From positions 496,001 through 560,000 of the forward strand of contig CAWJKP010000004.1 of NCBI GenBank assembly GCA_963843465.1: DNA of 64,000 bases, in the 5' to 3' direction. How positions within the stretch are numbered: the stretch's first letter is position 1; each line of letters opens with the position of its first letter. The notes beneath the pieces were generated by a model, which did not search any database, was not told where the DNA came from, and saw only the letters and a list, made by a program, of their open reading frames with translations. The stretch is from CAWJKP01 sp963843465. Lineage in GTDB: Bacteria > Planctomycetota > Planctomycetia > Pirellulales > Thermoguttaceae. Of this stretch, positions 17,092 to 24,922 are shown piece after piece. The position numbers and the translations under genes are program-made.

Positions 17092-17967
17092 ATGGACACG
17101 ACTCGCAATCAACGCACGATCGCCGCTCGGGCGACGGTGGAAGGGTTCGGCTACTGGGAAGGGCGCAACGTCCGCCTGGAGTTCCACCCTGCCGAGCCTG
17201 ACGCGGGCATTGTCTTCGTCCGCCGCGACCTTGCCGGCCGGCCGCGGATCGCGGCCCACGTGGCCAACCGCATGGAGACTCCCCGCCGGACCACGATCCG
17301 CGTGGGCGACGCCCGCGTCGAGATGATCGAGCACGTGATGGCCGCGCTGGCCGGCCTGGAGATCGACAACTGCGAAGTCTGGACGGACCAGGCGGAGATG
17401 CCGGGCTGCGACGGCTCCAGCGAGCCCTTTGTGCGGGCCTTGGACGCGGTGGGCATCGTTTCCCAAGACGCCCGGCGGACCTCCCGCGTACTGTCCGCGC
17501 CAACCCGCCTGGGTGACGCCGCAAGCTGGGTCGAGGCGCGGCCCTCGCGCGACACCACGACCGTGCTCCACTACCAGTTGGACTACGGCGGCCAGGGCAC
17601 GATCGGGCGTCAGACCTTCGAGTTGGCGCTGACCCCCGAGTCGTTCCGCAGGGAGCTGGCGCCTTGCCGCACCTTCATGCTCAAGGCGGAGGCCGACTGG
17701 CTCCTCTCCCAGGGCCTGGGCCGCCGCGTCACCGGCCGCGACCTTCTGGTCTTCGGCGAGCGGGGGCCGATCGACAATACGCTGCGATTCCCCGATGAAT
17801 GCGTCCGCCACAAGGTGCTGGACCTGATCGGCGACCTGGCGCTGGCAGGCTGCCGCTGGACCGGCCGCTTCAACGCCTATCGCAGCGGGCACCGGCTCAA
17901 CACCGACCTGGTCCGGGCGCTGTTGGCCCGGAATGAGAAACTGCAAGAGCGGAGACGCTGCGCCTGA
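17092..17967 (+). CDS. lpxC: UDP-3-O-acyl-N-acetylglucosamine deacetylase
   Basis: 291 residues from ATG 17092 (TTG 17089 also in frame). Zn-dependent committed step of lipid A synthesis. Expected zinc and catalytic segments are present: EMIEHVMAALAGLEIDN (first His), CDGSSEPFV, FGERGPIDNTLRFPDE, RHKVLDLIGDLAL (second His and Asp) and RSGHRLNTDL (His). Slightly shorter than the ~305-residue norm. Downstream of skp by 88 bp and 135 bp upstream of lpxA; indicates a diderm lipid-A-making cell. Confidence 0.94.
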   Translation: MDTTRNQRTIAARATVEGFGYWEGRNVRLEFHPAEPDAGIVFVRRDLAGRPRIAAHVANRMETPRRTTIRVGDARVEMIEHVMAALAGLEIDNCEVWTDQAEMPGCDGSSEPFVRALDAVGIVSQDARRTSRVLSAPTRLGDAASWVEARPSRDTTTVLHYQLDYGGQGTIGRQTFELALTPESFRRELAPCRTFMLKAEADWLLSQGLGRRVTGRDLLVFGERGPIDNTLRFPDECVRHKVLDLIGDLALAGCRWTGRFNAYRSGHRLNTDLVRALLARNEKLQERRRCA

Positions 17968-17974
17968 TGCCAGT

Positions 17975-18092
17975 TTTGGATTTGAGATTTGAGATTTGAG
18001 ATTTGAAATTGGCGATTTTGGGTTTCAGATTTTGGATTTTGTTTCCAGCCCCAAATCCAAAATCCAAAATCTAAAATCCAAAATCGTTCAAG
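17975..18092. repeat. AT-rich simple repeat, (GATTTGA)n and AATCCAAA
   Basis: The lpxC-lpxA gap is a run of TTGAGATTTGAGATTTG followed by CCAAATCCAAAATCC. The two halves are roughly complementary (GATTTTGGATTTTG against CAAAATCCAAAATC) and could form a long imperfect hairpin in the mRNA. It is strikingly AT-rich against the flanking genes. Confidence 0.7.
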
Positions 18093-18102
18093 GAGCCGCA
18101 GG

Positions 18103-18909
18103 ATGGCTACCTACATTGCGGAAAACGTGGTGATCGATTCCCGGGCCCAGATCGACGAGGACGTCGAGATCGGCCCCTTCTGCGTCATCGGTCCCCACGT
18201 CCGCATCGGCCGCGGCACGCGGCTGGAGAATAGCGTCACGCTGATGGGCCGCGTGGTCATCGGCCAGTTCAACCACATCTGGCCCGGCACGATCATCGGC
18301 GGCGAGCCGCAGGACGTCAGCTACTCCGGTGCCGACACCAAGGTGGTCATCGGGGACCATAACCTGATCCGCGAGTGCGTGACCATCAACCGCGGCACGG
18401 AAAAGGAGGAAGGCATCACCTCCATCGGCGACCATAACTTTCTCATGGCCTGCTGCCACGTGGCCCACGATTGCCGCCTGGGCAGCCACATCATCATCAC
18501 CAACGCCACCCTGCTGGGCGGACACGTCCACGTCCACGACCACGCCACGCTTTCCGGCGGCGTCGGCATTCACCACTTCGCCACCATCGGCAGCTACAGC
18601 TTCGTAGCCGGGATGAGCGCCGTGCGGCACGACGTCCCGCCCTACATGCTCTGCGAGGGCTACCCCGCCCGGCCCCGCTGCATCAACGTCGTGGCCCTCA
18701 AACGCAACAACTTTTCCGCCGAGAGCATCGACTGCCTGGCCGAGGCCCACCGGCTGCTGTACCGGGCCAAGGTCGGCCTGGACAATGCGCGGGAGATCCT
18801 CCGGGCCAACGGGCAGTTGGTGCCCCACGTAAACCACCTTCTCAGCTTCATCCAGGAACAGCAGGAAGGCCGCCACGGTCGCGGCCGGGAGCGCAGGAGG
18901 GCCGCGTGA
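18103..18909 (+). CDS. lpxA: Acyl-ACP--UDP-N-acetylglucosamine O-acyltransferase
   Basis: 268 residues. First step of lipid A synthesis. Left-handed beta-helix hexapeptide repeats (VVIDSRAQIDEDVEIGPFC onward, residues 8-190), the catalytic-His region CCHVAHDC, HHFATIGSYSFVAGMS, and the C-terminal helical domain NNFSAESIDCLAEAHRLLYR. By alignment in my head, the residue matching E. coli Gly173 is Gly, which argues for normal UDP-GlcNAc use. Strong AAGGAG precedes ATG 18103. The stop overlaps the GTG of the next gene. Confidence 0.95.
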   Translation: MATYIAENVVIDSRAQIDEDVEIGPFCVIGPHVRIGRGTRLENSVTLMGRVVIGQFNHIWPGTIIGGEPQDVSYSGADTKVVIGDHNLIRECVTINRGTEKEEGITSIGDHNFLMACCHVAHDCRLGSHIIITNATLLGGHVHVHDHATLSGGVGIHHFATIGSYSFVAGMSAVRHDVPPYMLCEGYPARPRCINVVALKRNNFSAESIDCLAEAHRLLYRAKVGLDNAREILRANGQLVPHVNHLLSFIQEQQEGRHGRGRERRRAA

Positions 18910-20030
18910 AAAAACTCCGCCTGGCCGTCGTTGGCGCCGGGCGCCTGGGCGGGTACCACGCGCAGAAGCTCGCCGCGCTGGAGTCCGTCGAGCTGGTTGC
19001 CGTGGTCGATCCTCGGGCCGCCGCGCGGAACGCTCTGGCAGCGCAATGCCATAGCCGGGCCGTGGCCGACGCCCACGAGCTCCTGGGCCAGGTCGACGCC
19101 GTGGTCATCGCCACCCCCACCCGCTTGCACCACGCCCTGGGCATGGCCTTCCTCCGCCACGGCGTACACGTGCTCTTGGAAAAACCCTTGGCCGCCACCG
19201 CCGACCAGTCCGATGCGCTGGTCGAGACGGCCCGCCGCGCCGGCGCGGTCCTCCAGGTCGGTCACGTCGAGCGATTCAACCCGGCCTTTGCCGCGCTCGC
19301 CGACCTGAGCAGCCCGCAGTCGGTCTTCGCTCCCAAGTACATCGAGGCGGTGCGGTGCGGCCCCTTCAGCTTCCGCTCGACCGACGTGGGCGTGGTCCTG
19401 GATCTGATGATCCACGACCTCGACCTGGTGCTCTCACTGGTCCGCTCCCGCGTGCGGCGGATCGACGCCCTGGGCGTCTCGGTGCTCGGTGGTCACGAAG
19501 ACGTGGCCAACGTGCGGCTGGAGTTCCAGAACGGTTGCGTAGCCTCGCTGAATGCTTCCCGCGTCAGCTACGACCAGACCCGCCGGATGCAGATCTGGTC
19601 GGCCCGATCGATGGCCGTCGTCGACTTCTCCGCCCGCACCACCACCACGATCCGTCCCAGCGAGACGCTGCTCCGTCGCCAGTTCAACGTCGAGAGCCTC
19701 GCGCCGGAAGAGGTCGAGCAATACGGCAAGACGGGCCTCTTGGAGGAGCACTTGCCGCGCCAGACGCAGCAATTTCCCGCGGTTGACGCCTTGGCGCTGG
19801 AGCTGGACGACTTCGTCGACAGCATCCGCAGTCACCGTCCGCCCCGCGTCAGCGGCGAGCAGGGCCGCGACGCCGTGGCCCTGGCCGAAGAGATCCTCTT
19901 GGAGATCGACCGTCACGTTTGGGACGCCACGACCGACGGTCCCGTCGGGCCCCAGTTCCGCCCTCGGCTTCGCACGATTCCCGCCCCTCATTTCCAGATC
20001 GCTCCCGTCCCGCAAAAAGAGGCCGGGTAA
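18906..20030 (+). CDS. Gfo/Idh/MocA family NAD(P)-dependent oxidoreductase
   Basis: 374 residues from GTG 18906, overlapping the lpxA stop (GTGA). Rossmann motif VVGAGRLGGYHAQKL at the N-terminus, then VVIATPTRLHH, HVLLEKPLAATA (conserved EKP), GHVERFNPAF and DLMIHDLDLVLSLV, all standard for the family. The coupling to lpxA recalls GnnA, which oxidises UDP-GlcNAc at C3 for GlcNAc3N-type lipid A, but no GnnB aminotransferase is adjacent and LpxA looks GlcNAc-specific. So the substrate is open; a nucleotide-sugar role in envelope synthesis is inference from context. Confidence 0.88.
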   Translation: MKKLRLAVVGAGRLGGYHAQKLAALESVELVAVVDPRAAARNALAAQCHSRAVADAHELLGQVDAVVIATPTRLHHALGMAFLRHGVHVLLEKPLAATADQSDALVETARRAGAVLQVGHVERFNPAFAALADLSSPQSVFAPKYIEAVRCGPFSFRSTDVGVVLDLMIHDLDLVLSLVRSRVRRIDALGVSVLGGHEDVANVRLEFQNGCVASLNASRVSYDQTRRMQIWSARSMAVVDFSARTTTTIRPSETLLRRQFNVESLAPEEVEQYGKTGLLEEHLPRQTQQFPAVDALALELDDFVDSIRSHRPPRVSGEQGRDAVALAEEILLEIDRHVWDATTDGPVGPQFRPRLRTIPAPHFQIAPVPQKEAG

Positions 20031-20160
20031 GGCTGAGTCCGTGTCACCCACCCGCCAGAGATGGATCGAAAGGGGAACGAGAGCTTAGGATCGGCGAGTA
20101 AATAAGTGTCGCCTTTCGCTCCGCGAAGGCTGCGTTATCCCGGATTATTTCGCCGCAGCA

Positions 20161-20266
20161 CGTAGGTCAGGCGCCCCGTGCCTGACGACCGGCTGGATGA
20201 CCAACCGTTGCCTGGCGACGCGGGTGAATGGAATGATGTTGTCAGGCACGGCGTACCTGACCTACG
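20161..20266. repeat. Inverted repeat CGTAGGTCAGGC...GTGCCTGAC and complement
   Basis: 26-bp arms 20161-20186 and 20241-20266 agree at about 22 positions. It lies in the 20031-20390 gap ahead of the kinase. A partial R8 unit (GTCGCCTTTCGCTCCGCGAA) also occurs at 20108-20128. No gene is visible in the gap. Confidence 0.8.
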
Positions 20267-20390
20267 ACGCTGCAAACCCGCTGTTCCGCCCAGCGACCCC
20301 TCCATGGAATGGGGCGGGCTTTCAACCTTGTCGGCGTCTGGGTAGACTAGAGTGGTTGTACCCCTCGTGGTCTCGTGGCGGGTCCTGTCG

Positions 20391-22971
20391 ATGGCGGTCA
20401 CGGTCGAACAGTTTATCGTGCGCTTGACACAAAGCGGGCTGATGTCGGCGGCCGAAGTCTCGACGTTCCAGGAGAGCCTCCCGCCCGACAAGCGGCCCAA
20501 GGACGTCCAGCAGCTCGCCCGGGCGCTTGTCCAGCAGGGCAAGCTGACCAAGTACCAGGCCCAGGCCGTCTACGAGGGCAAGACCAAGACGCTGGTCTTC
20601 GGCGAGTATGTGGTGTTGGACAAGCTGGGCGAGGGCGGCATGGGCGTGGTCTTGAAGGCCCAGCACCGGCGGATGAAACGCCTGGTGGCGGTGAAGATGA
20701 TCGCCAGCAAAGCCATCGGATCGCCCGATGCCGTCAAACGCTTCTACCGCGAGGTGGAAGCCGCCGCCAAACTCAACCATCCCAACATCGTGCAAGCCTA
20801 CGATGCCAGCCAGCACGAGGGCACGCATTACCTGGTCATGGAGTATGTGGAGGGCAAGGACCTGGCGGCGCTGCTCAGGGAGAAAGGACCACTGCCGCTG
20901 TCGCAAGCCGTGCAGTGCACCCTTCAAGCTGCCCGAGGGCTCCAGTATGCTCACGACAAAGGGGTCGTCCATCGCGACATCAAGCCTAGCAACTTGCTGC
21001 TGGACAAAAACGGCGCGGTGAAAATCCTGGACATGGGTTTGGCACGCATCACGGGACTGGCGGACGACTCCGACCAGGATCGCCTGACGGGCACGGGCGA
21101 GGTGATGGGCACCTGCGACTACATGGCCCCCGAGCAGTCGCTGGATACGCACCGCGCAGACGCCCGGGCCGACATCTATTCGTTGGGCTGCACCCTGTAT
21201 CGCTTGCTCACGGGCAAGGTACTGTACCAAGGCGAGACGCTGGTGCAGACTCTCATGGCGCACCAGCAGGCCCCGATCCCATCGCTCTCGGCGGCCAGGC
21301 CGGACGTGCCTGCAGAGTTGAACTCGTTGTTCCAGAAGATGGTGGCGAAGAAACCGGAGGACCGCTGCCAGTCGATGGCCGAGGTGATCGTCGACCTGGA
21401 GGTAATTGCCGGAAACGGCCCAGGATCGACGCGAGCGGCCGCATCACGTCGCGAGGCGAGCGACGAAGCGATGGGCGATTTCTCCTTCCTCCGCGAGTCC
21501 GCCCCCCGGACGTCGGTCGGCAAGAAAGTCAAGCCAACTGCCGACCAGCGGACCCAGCCGTACCTCGGCCCGCAGCACGACACGGGGGCGAGCCTCCTCG
21601 GCAAGGTGAAGCGGGCAGTCGGCGCCGCTCGCCGCAGGCCGCTACTGCTATTGGGCATCGGCGGCGGCCTGGTCGTGCTGTTGGTAGTCGTCCTGGTGTT
21701 GACCCTTCGCCAGGGGACGCTGGTGGTCGAGATCGACGAGCAGTTGGGCAAGGACGTGCAGGTGGCCGTCAGCCAAGGCGGCCAGAAAGTTCAAGTGGCG
21801 GATGCCCGCTCGGGTTGGACGCTGAGCCTCGACGCGGGCAACTACGACCTTGCCGTCGACGTAGCAGGCACACTCCGTGTGCCGTCCGCCCGCGTACCAG
21901 ATGCGTCTCTCGACGCGCGGCACGAGGTCACCCCTAACCGTGGGGCGGACGGCACACGGAGTGTGCCTGCTACCTTCGACGCCGACGACTTCCAGCTCGA
22001 CCCGCAGAGCATCACGGTCACGCACGGCGGCCAGGTGAAGGTCAAGGTGACGCTCAAGCCGGCCTTGCCGGCCGTCGCGCCCTTCGACGCCAAACAGGCA
22101 CGGAAGTTTCAGGATCGCTGGGCCCGGCAGTTGGGCGTTCCGGTGGAGATCACCAACTCGATTGGCATGAAGCTGGTGCTCATCCCGCCGGGCGAGTTCC
22201 AGATGGGCTCGCCCAAGGAACTGATCGAAGAGGAGTTGAAGGCACATGCCGGCGACGCGTGGTACGTGGAGCGTCTTCCGGGCGAGGCGCCGCAGCACCG
22301 GGTACGGATCACCAAGCCGTTTTACTTGGGAACGTACCTGGTGACGCAGGGGGAGTACCAGCGGGTCATGGGCACAAATCCAAGCGAGTTTTCGGCCACG
22401 CGGCAAGAGCAAAGACAAGGTAGCCGGTCAAGACACAAAGCGGTTTCCGGTGGAGTGTGTCTCCTGGGATGATGCGGTGGAGTTTTGTCGAAAACTATCG
22501 GAGATGCCGGAGGAGAAAGCGGCGGGGCGAACGTATCTACTGCCCTCGGAGGCGCAGTGGGAGTATGCGTGCCGTGCGGGGAGCGCGGGTCGGTACAGTT
22601 TCAGTTCGAGCCGCGGCGGGATTCCAAAGGAGGACGAGGAGAAGGCGCTTTCGGACTACGGTTGGTTCGGCGACAACGCGGGCGGGATGCCGCACGCGGT
22701 TGGCGGGAAGCGGCCGAGCGCGTGGGGATTGTATGACATGCAGGGGAACGTGTGGGAGTGGTGCCAGGACTGGTACGACGTAGGTTATTACGTGCAGACG
22801 CCTGTCGACGATCCGACCGGTCCCCTAGGGGGCTCGCACCGCGTGCTTCGCGGCGGTAGCTGGTACGGCCCGGCGGGGCGCTGCCGGTCGGCGACCCGCG
22901 GCAGCAACGGGCCTGGGAACCGCAGCGACGTCCTGGGCTTCCGCGTCTCCCTAGTTTTGGCGGACAAGTAG
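20391..22971 (+). CDS. Ser/Thr protein kinase - TM - FGE/C-type-lectin-like protein, frameshifted; putative DGR target
   Basis: ATG 20391 gives the planctomycete kinase N-extension (MAVTVEQFIVRLTQSGLMSA), then a kinase domain: LGEGGMGVV, VAVKMI, HRDIKPSNLLL, DMGLA (for DFG), MAPEQ. A TM helix follows (about residue 416-440), then an extracytoplasmic linker and an FGE-sulfatase/C-type-lectin-like domain starting IPPGEFQMGSP (about 597). Near 22403 the frame shifts: ATGKSKDKVAGQDTKRFPVE continues in frame +1, consistent with one extra base in ACGCGGC, and the rest (WDDAVEFCRKLSEM...YLLPSEAQWEYACRAG...NVWEWCQDWYD) runs to 22971. Cys pairs needed for true formylglycine synthesis are not evident, so a ligand-binding role is likelier. 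Its last 118 bp are the VR. Confidence 0.85.
21861..21973. repeat. 113-bp perfect-armed palindromic element, family R4, inside kinase gene
   Basis: Arms 21861-21890 and 21944-21973 are exact 30-bp reverse complements (GTAGCAGGCACACTCCGTGT...). It is read through in frame, adding about 38 codons (VAGTLRVPSARVPD ... GADGTRSVPAT) between LDAGNYDLAV and DADDFQLDPQSITV, which otherwise read as one continuous beta-sandwich. A shorter copy is at 55502-55569. Confidence 0.9.
22837..22954 (+). repeat. Variable repeat (VR) of a diversity-generating retroelement
   Basis: The 3' end of the kinase-FGE gene (residues matching HRVLRGGSWYGPAGRCRS...) aligns gap-free over 118 bp with 24369-24486. 24 mismatches: 18 at adenines of the downstream copy, 6 elsewhere. 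The two ends of the alignment (GGCTTCCG, TCCCTAG) are nearly constant, as IMH/IMH* ends are in known DGRs. Location at the extreme 3' end of an FGE/C-lectin-fold gene is the canonical VR site. Confidence 0.8.
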
Positions 22972-22988
22972 GGCGAGCGAGCGGAGGT

Positions 22989-23116
22989 CGAAAAGACGCC
23001 GAGGCGTGCCGAGCGGAGCGAGGCCGACCGGAGGGAGAGCCTGGCGTCTTTTCGTACCGTAGCGAGCGAGGGTACTAGCGAGGTGCTCCTGGGGTCCAGG
23101 GGCGAAGCCCCTGGCG
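22989..23116. other. Two hairpins downstream of the VR
   Basis: CGAAAAGACGCC (22991-23002 region) pairs with GGCGTCTTTTCG (23044-23056 region), and CCAGGGGC pairs with GCCCCTGG around 23097-23115. DGR target genes usually carry a hairpin or cruciform just past the VR that aids homing; these are candidates, or simply terminators. Confidence 0.45.
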
Positions 23117-23156
23117 AAGTTTGGGCGGCGATTCGCTAAAATGGGTAAATTGCGAA

Positions 23157-23262
23157 ATGCAGTTCAAGTTGTTTTCCATAGCGGCTACGGGGGACAATGA
23201 AGCCGAGGCGGAATTGAACCGTTTCCTGCGGTTACACCGTGCCGTGTCGGTCGAGCACTTCG
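23157..23262 (+). pseudogene. Truncated N-terminus resembling HRDC-type DGR accessory protein
   Basis: ATG 23157 opens a frame MQFKLFSIAATGDNEAEAEL then NRFLRLHRAVSVEHF, after which the codons are plain REP repeat (VRSPAFRRR). From memory, proteins beginning MQxKLFTIPxxG...MNxFLRxHRxxxVE precede the reverse transcriptase in many DGRs and carry a C-terminal HRDC domain. Here only ~35 codons survive before the REP array begins at 23261. The spacing from the kinase-FGE stop (185 bp) fits a former accessory gene in the DGR operon. Confidence 0.55.
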
Positions 23263-23457
23263 TTCGTAGTCCCGCCTTTAGGCGGCGGGCGGGAACGTCG
23301 CGTTCGTAGTCCCGCCTTTAGGCGGTGGGTAGGAACGTCGCGTTCGTAGTCCCGCCTTTAGGCGGTGGGTAGGAACGTCGCGTTCGTAGTCCCGCCTTTA
23401 GGCGGTGGGTAGGAACGGGCGTGCAACGGATTCCGCCTAAAGGCGGGACTACGAACG
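23261..23457. repeat. REP array, family R2, four 40-bp direct copies plus one inverted
   Basis: Copies of CGTTCGTAGTCCCGCCTTTA + GGCGG... start at 23261, 23301, 23341 and 23381, exactly 40 bp apart, with an inverted copy (CCGCCTAAAGGCGGGACTACGAACG) at 23432-23457. Each copy is an imperfect hairpin around CCGCCTTTAGGCGG. There are no spacers, so this is not CRISPR. It abuts the RAYT gene. Confidence 0.93.
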
Positions 23458-23505
23458 ACGCGAACGATACCGTCATAGGGGCCCGCCTGCGAGTGGAGAC
23501 CAGCG

Positions 23506-24099
23506 ATGTATGACTTCCGAAAATGGACGCCGCAACAGCGGGCCGCGGCCGTCGCCCAGCGAAAACAGCGCGGCTATCCGTGGCACGGGCCGCCGCATAT
23601 CGAAGCGCCCGGAGAATATCGCATCGTAACCGGAACGTGCTTCGAACATCGGTCGATCTTGTCAAGCCCGGAGCGCCTGGGATGGTTCGAGGGACAATTG
23701 TTGTCGCACTTGAACCATGGTGCCATGCCTTGCGCCGCATGGGTCGTTTTGCCAAACCACTACCACGTGCTGGTGCGGATCGAGGACCTGCGGAGCTTCG
23801 CGCGCGGCCTCGGCCAACTTCATGGCAGGACATCCTTCGAGTTCAACAAGGAAGACAACGCCCGTGGACGTCGGGTGTGGTATCGCAGCGAGGACCGCTG
23901 CATGCGCTCTGAGGCCCACTATTACACGACGTTGAACTACATCTACAACAACCCTGTCAAACACGGCTGCGCGATGAAATGGACAGACTGGCCGTATTCC
24001 AGCGTGTACTGGTATTTGGAAGCCAAGGGGCGCGAGTGGCTCAAGGATCTTTGGCGGAGCTACCCGGTGTTGCACTACGGGGACAAATGGGACGTTTAG
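23506..24099 (+). CDS. REP-associated tyrosine transposase (RAYT, HUH/Y1 family)
   Basis: 197 residues. HUH motif in VVLPNHYHVLVRI (about residue 85), upstream conserved YRIVTGTCFEHR, and the C-terminal catalytic Tyr region HYYTTLNYIYNNPVKHG (about residues 140-156). These are the hallmark of IS200-like RAYT nucleases, which cut single-stranded REP hairpins. The gene is bracketed on both sides by the R2 REP copies, and it begins 48 bp after the left array. No second ORF or terminal IS structure is present, so it is the single-copy, resident type. Start ATG 23506 is followed by YDFRKWTPQQRA, typical for the family. Confidence 0.92.
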   Translation: MYDFRKWTPQQRAAAVAQRKQRGYPWHGPPHIEAPGEYRIVTGTCFEHRSILSSPERLGWFEGQLLSHLNHGAMPCAAWVVLPNHYHVLVRIEDLRSFARGLGQLHGRTSFEFNKEDNARGRRVWYRSEDRCMRSEAHYYTTLNYIYNNPVKHGCAMKWTDWPYSSVYWYLEAKGREWLKDLWRSYPVLHYGDKWDV

Positions 24100-24305
24100 T
24101 TCGTAGTCCCGCCTTCAGGCGGTTGCTGCAAGCAGAAGATGGCATTCCGCCAGGGGTTCGTAGTCCCGCCTTTAGGCGGCGGGCGGGAACGTCGCGTTCG
24201 TAGTCCCGCCTTTAGGCGGCGGGGAGTTCGTTCCTCGCCCCGCCTTTAGGCGGCGGGCGGGAACGGGCGTGCAACTCATTCCACCTAAAGGCGGAACTAC
24301 GAACG
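24099..24305. repeat. REP array, family R2, right of RAYT
   Basis: Direct copies at 24099, 24155 and 24195, a degenerate copy near 24228, and an inverted copy (CCACCTAAAGGCGGAACTACGAACG) at 24281-24305. The right array ends 64 bp before the TR. The layout direct...inverted mirrors the left array, so arrays plus gene may have inserted or expanded as a unit. Confidence 0.9.
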
Positions 24306-24368
24306 GCGTGCTTACGATCGCGTGCGGCATACTGAGAGCATCGAGGGGTCTTGTCCGAAGGAGGCGCC

Positions 24369-24486
24369 AACCGCGTGAATCGCGGCGGCACCTGGAACAA
24401 CCCGGCGAGGAACTGCCGGGCGGCGAACCGCAACAACAACGAGCCCGGGAACCGCAACAACAACCTGGGCTTCCGTGCCTCCCTAG
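24369..24486 (+). repeat. Template repeat (TR) of a diversity-generating retroelement
   Basis: Non-coding copy of the VR. It contains 12 AAC codons and one AAT in the VR frame (NRVNRGGTWNNPARNCRAAN...), the codon pattern used by DGR templates so that A-to-N changes give maximal amino-acid diversity. 29 adenines in 118 bp, of which 18 differ in the VR. In a working DGR, TR RNA is reverse transcribed with adenine mutagenesis; no reverse transcriptase follows here. A short frame (24351-24590) covers it but is not a gene in my view. Confidence 0.8.
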
Positions 24487-24572
24487 CTCGACGGAGAGCG
24501 GAGCACGTCCGCCGAACAGGACAAGGTCCCGTCCCCGATGCGACTTCTGTCGCGCTGGGGCAAATCCGCAAG

Positions 24573-24634
24573 GCCCGGCGGGTCTGGTAGGCTCTCTGGC
24601 AAGAAGCTCGAAGGCCCCGCCGGGCTGTTTTCAA
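24573..24634 (+). terminator. Possible intrinsic terminator after the TR
   Basis: GCCCGGCGG (24573-24581) pairs with CCGCCGGGC (24617-24625), followed by TGTTTTC. The loop is long (35 bp), so this is tentative. 24635-24922 shows no RT fragment and no other gene; it is plain GC-rich spacer ahead of bamA. Confidence 0.4.
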
Positions 24635-24922
24635 TTTACGAGGTTACGCGGACATTGGGGTAGGCCGGGCATCACCCGCCCTATGGCTACCACGGTGGCC
24701 TCCCTCGTGGGCGGTGCCTACCGTGCCGCCGCTGTCGCCGCGCAAAAGCCCGCTCCCCCTGTCGATCGTCTTGCGCATCTTACCGGGAAAACCGCCGGGC
24801 TGTAGCTAACTCGTCTTGCCGTATGGGCACACTTCGAGTATTTCTACGCAGCCTTTCCGTGCCCGTGGGCGGGTGACGTGACGCCACGCCCTACCCGTCG
24901 GCTCTCATCTCTGCGACTGCTC

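Noticed and set aside
20391..22971. Calling the kinase C-terminal domain a working formylglycine-generating enzyme
   Set aside because: The catalytic Cys pair is not evident and the VR falls in the fold's variable face; a binding role is likelier despite the sulfatase at 63 kb.
23261..23457. 40-bp direct repeats resembling a CRISPR array
   Set aside because: The copies are contiguous with no spacers, each is a REP hairpin, and no cas gene is near.
23506..24099. Reading the HUH gene as part of the DGR
   Set aside because: Its motifs are those of RAYT nucleases, with no reverse transcriptase domain; it is flanked by its own REPs.
24351..24590. 79-residue frame over the TR as a protein gene
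   Set aside because: No credible start or ribosome site; the adenine-biased match to the VR explains it better as a DGR template.
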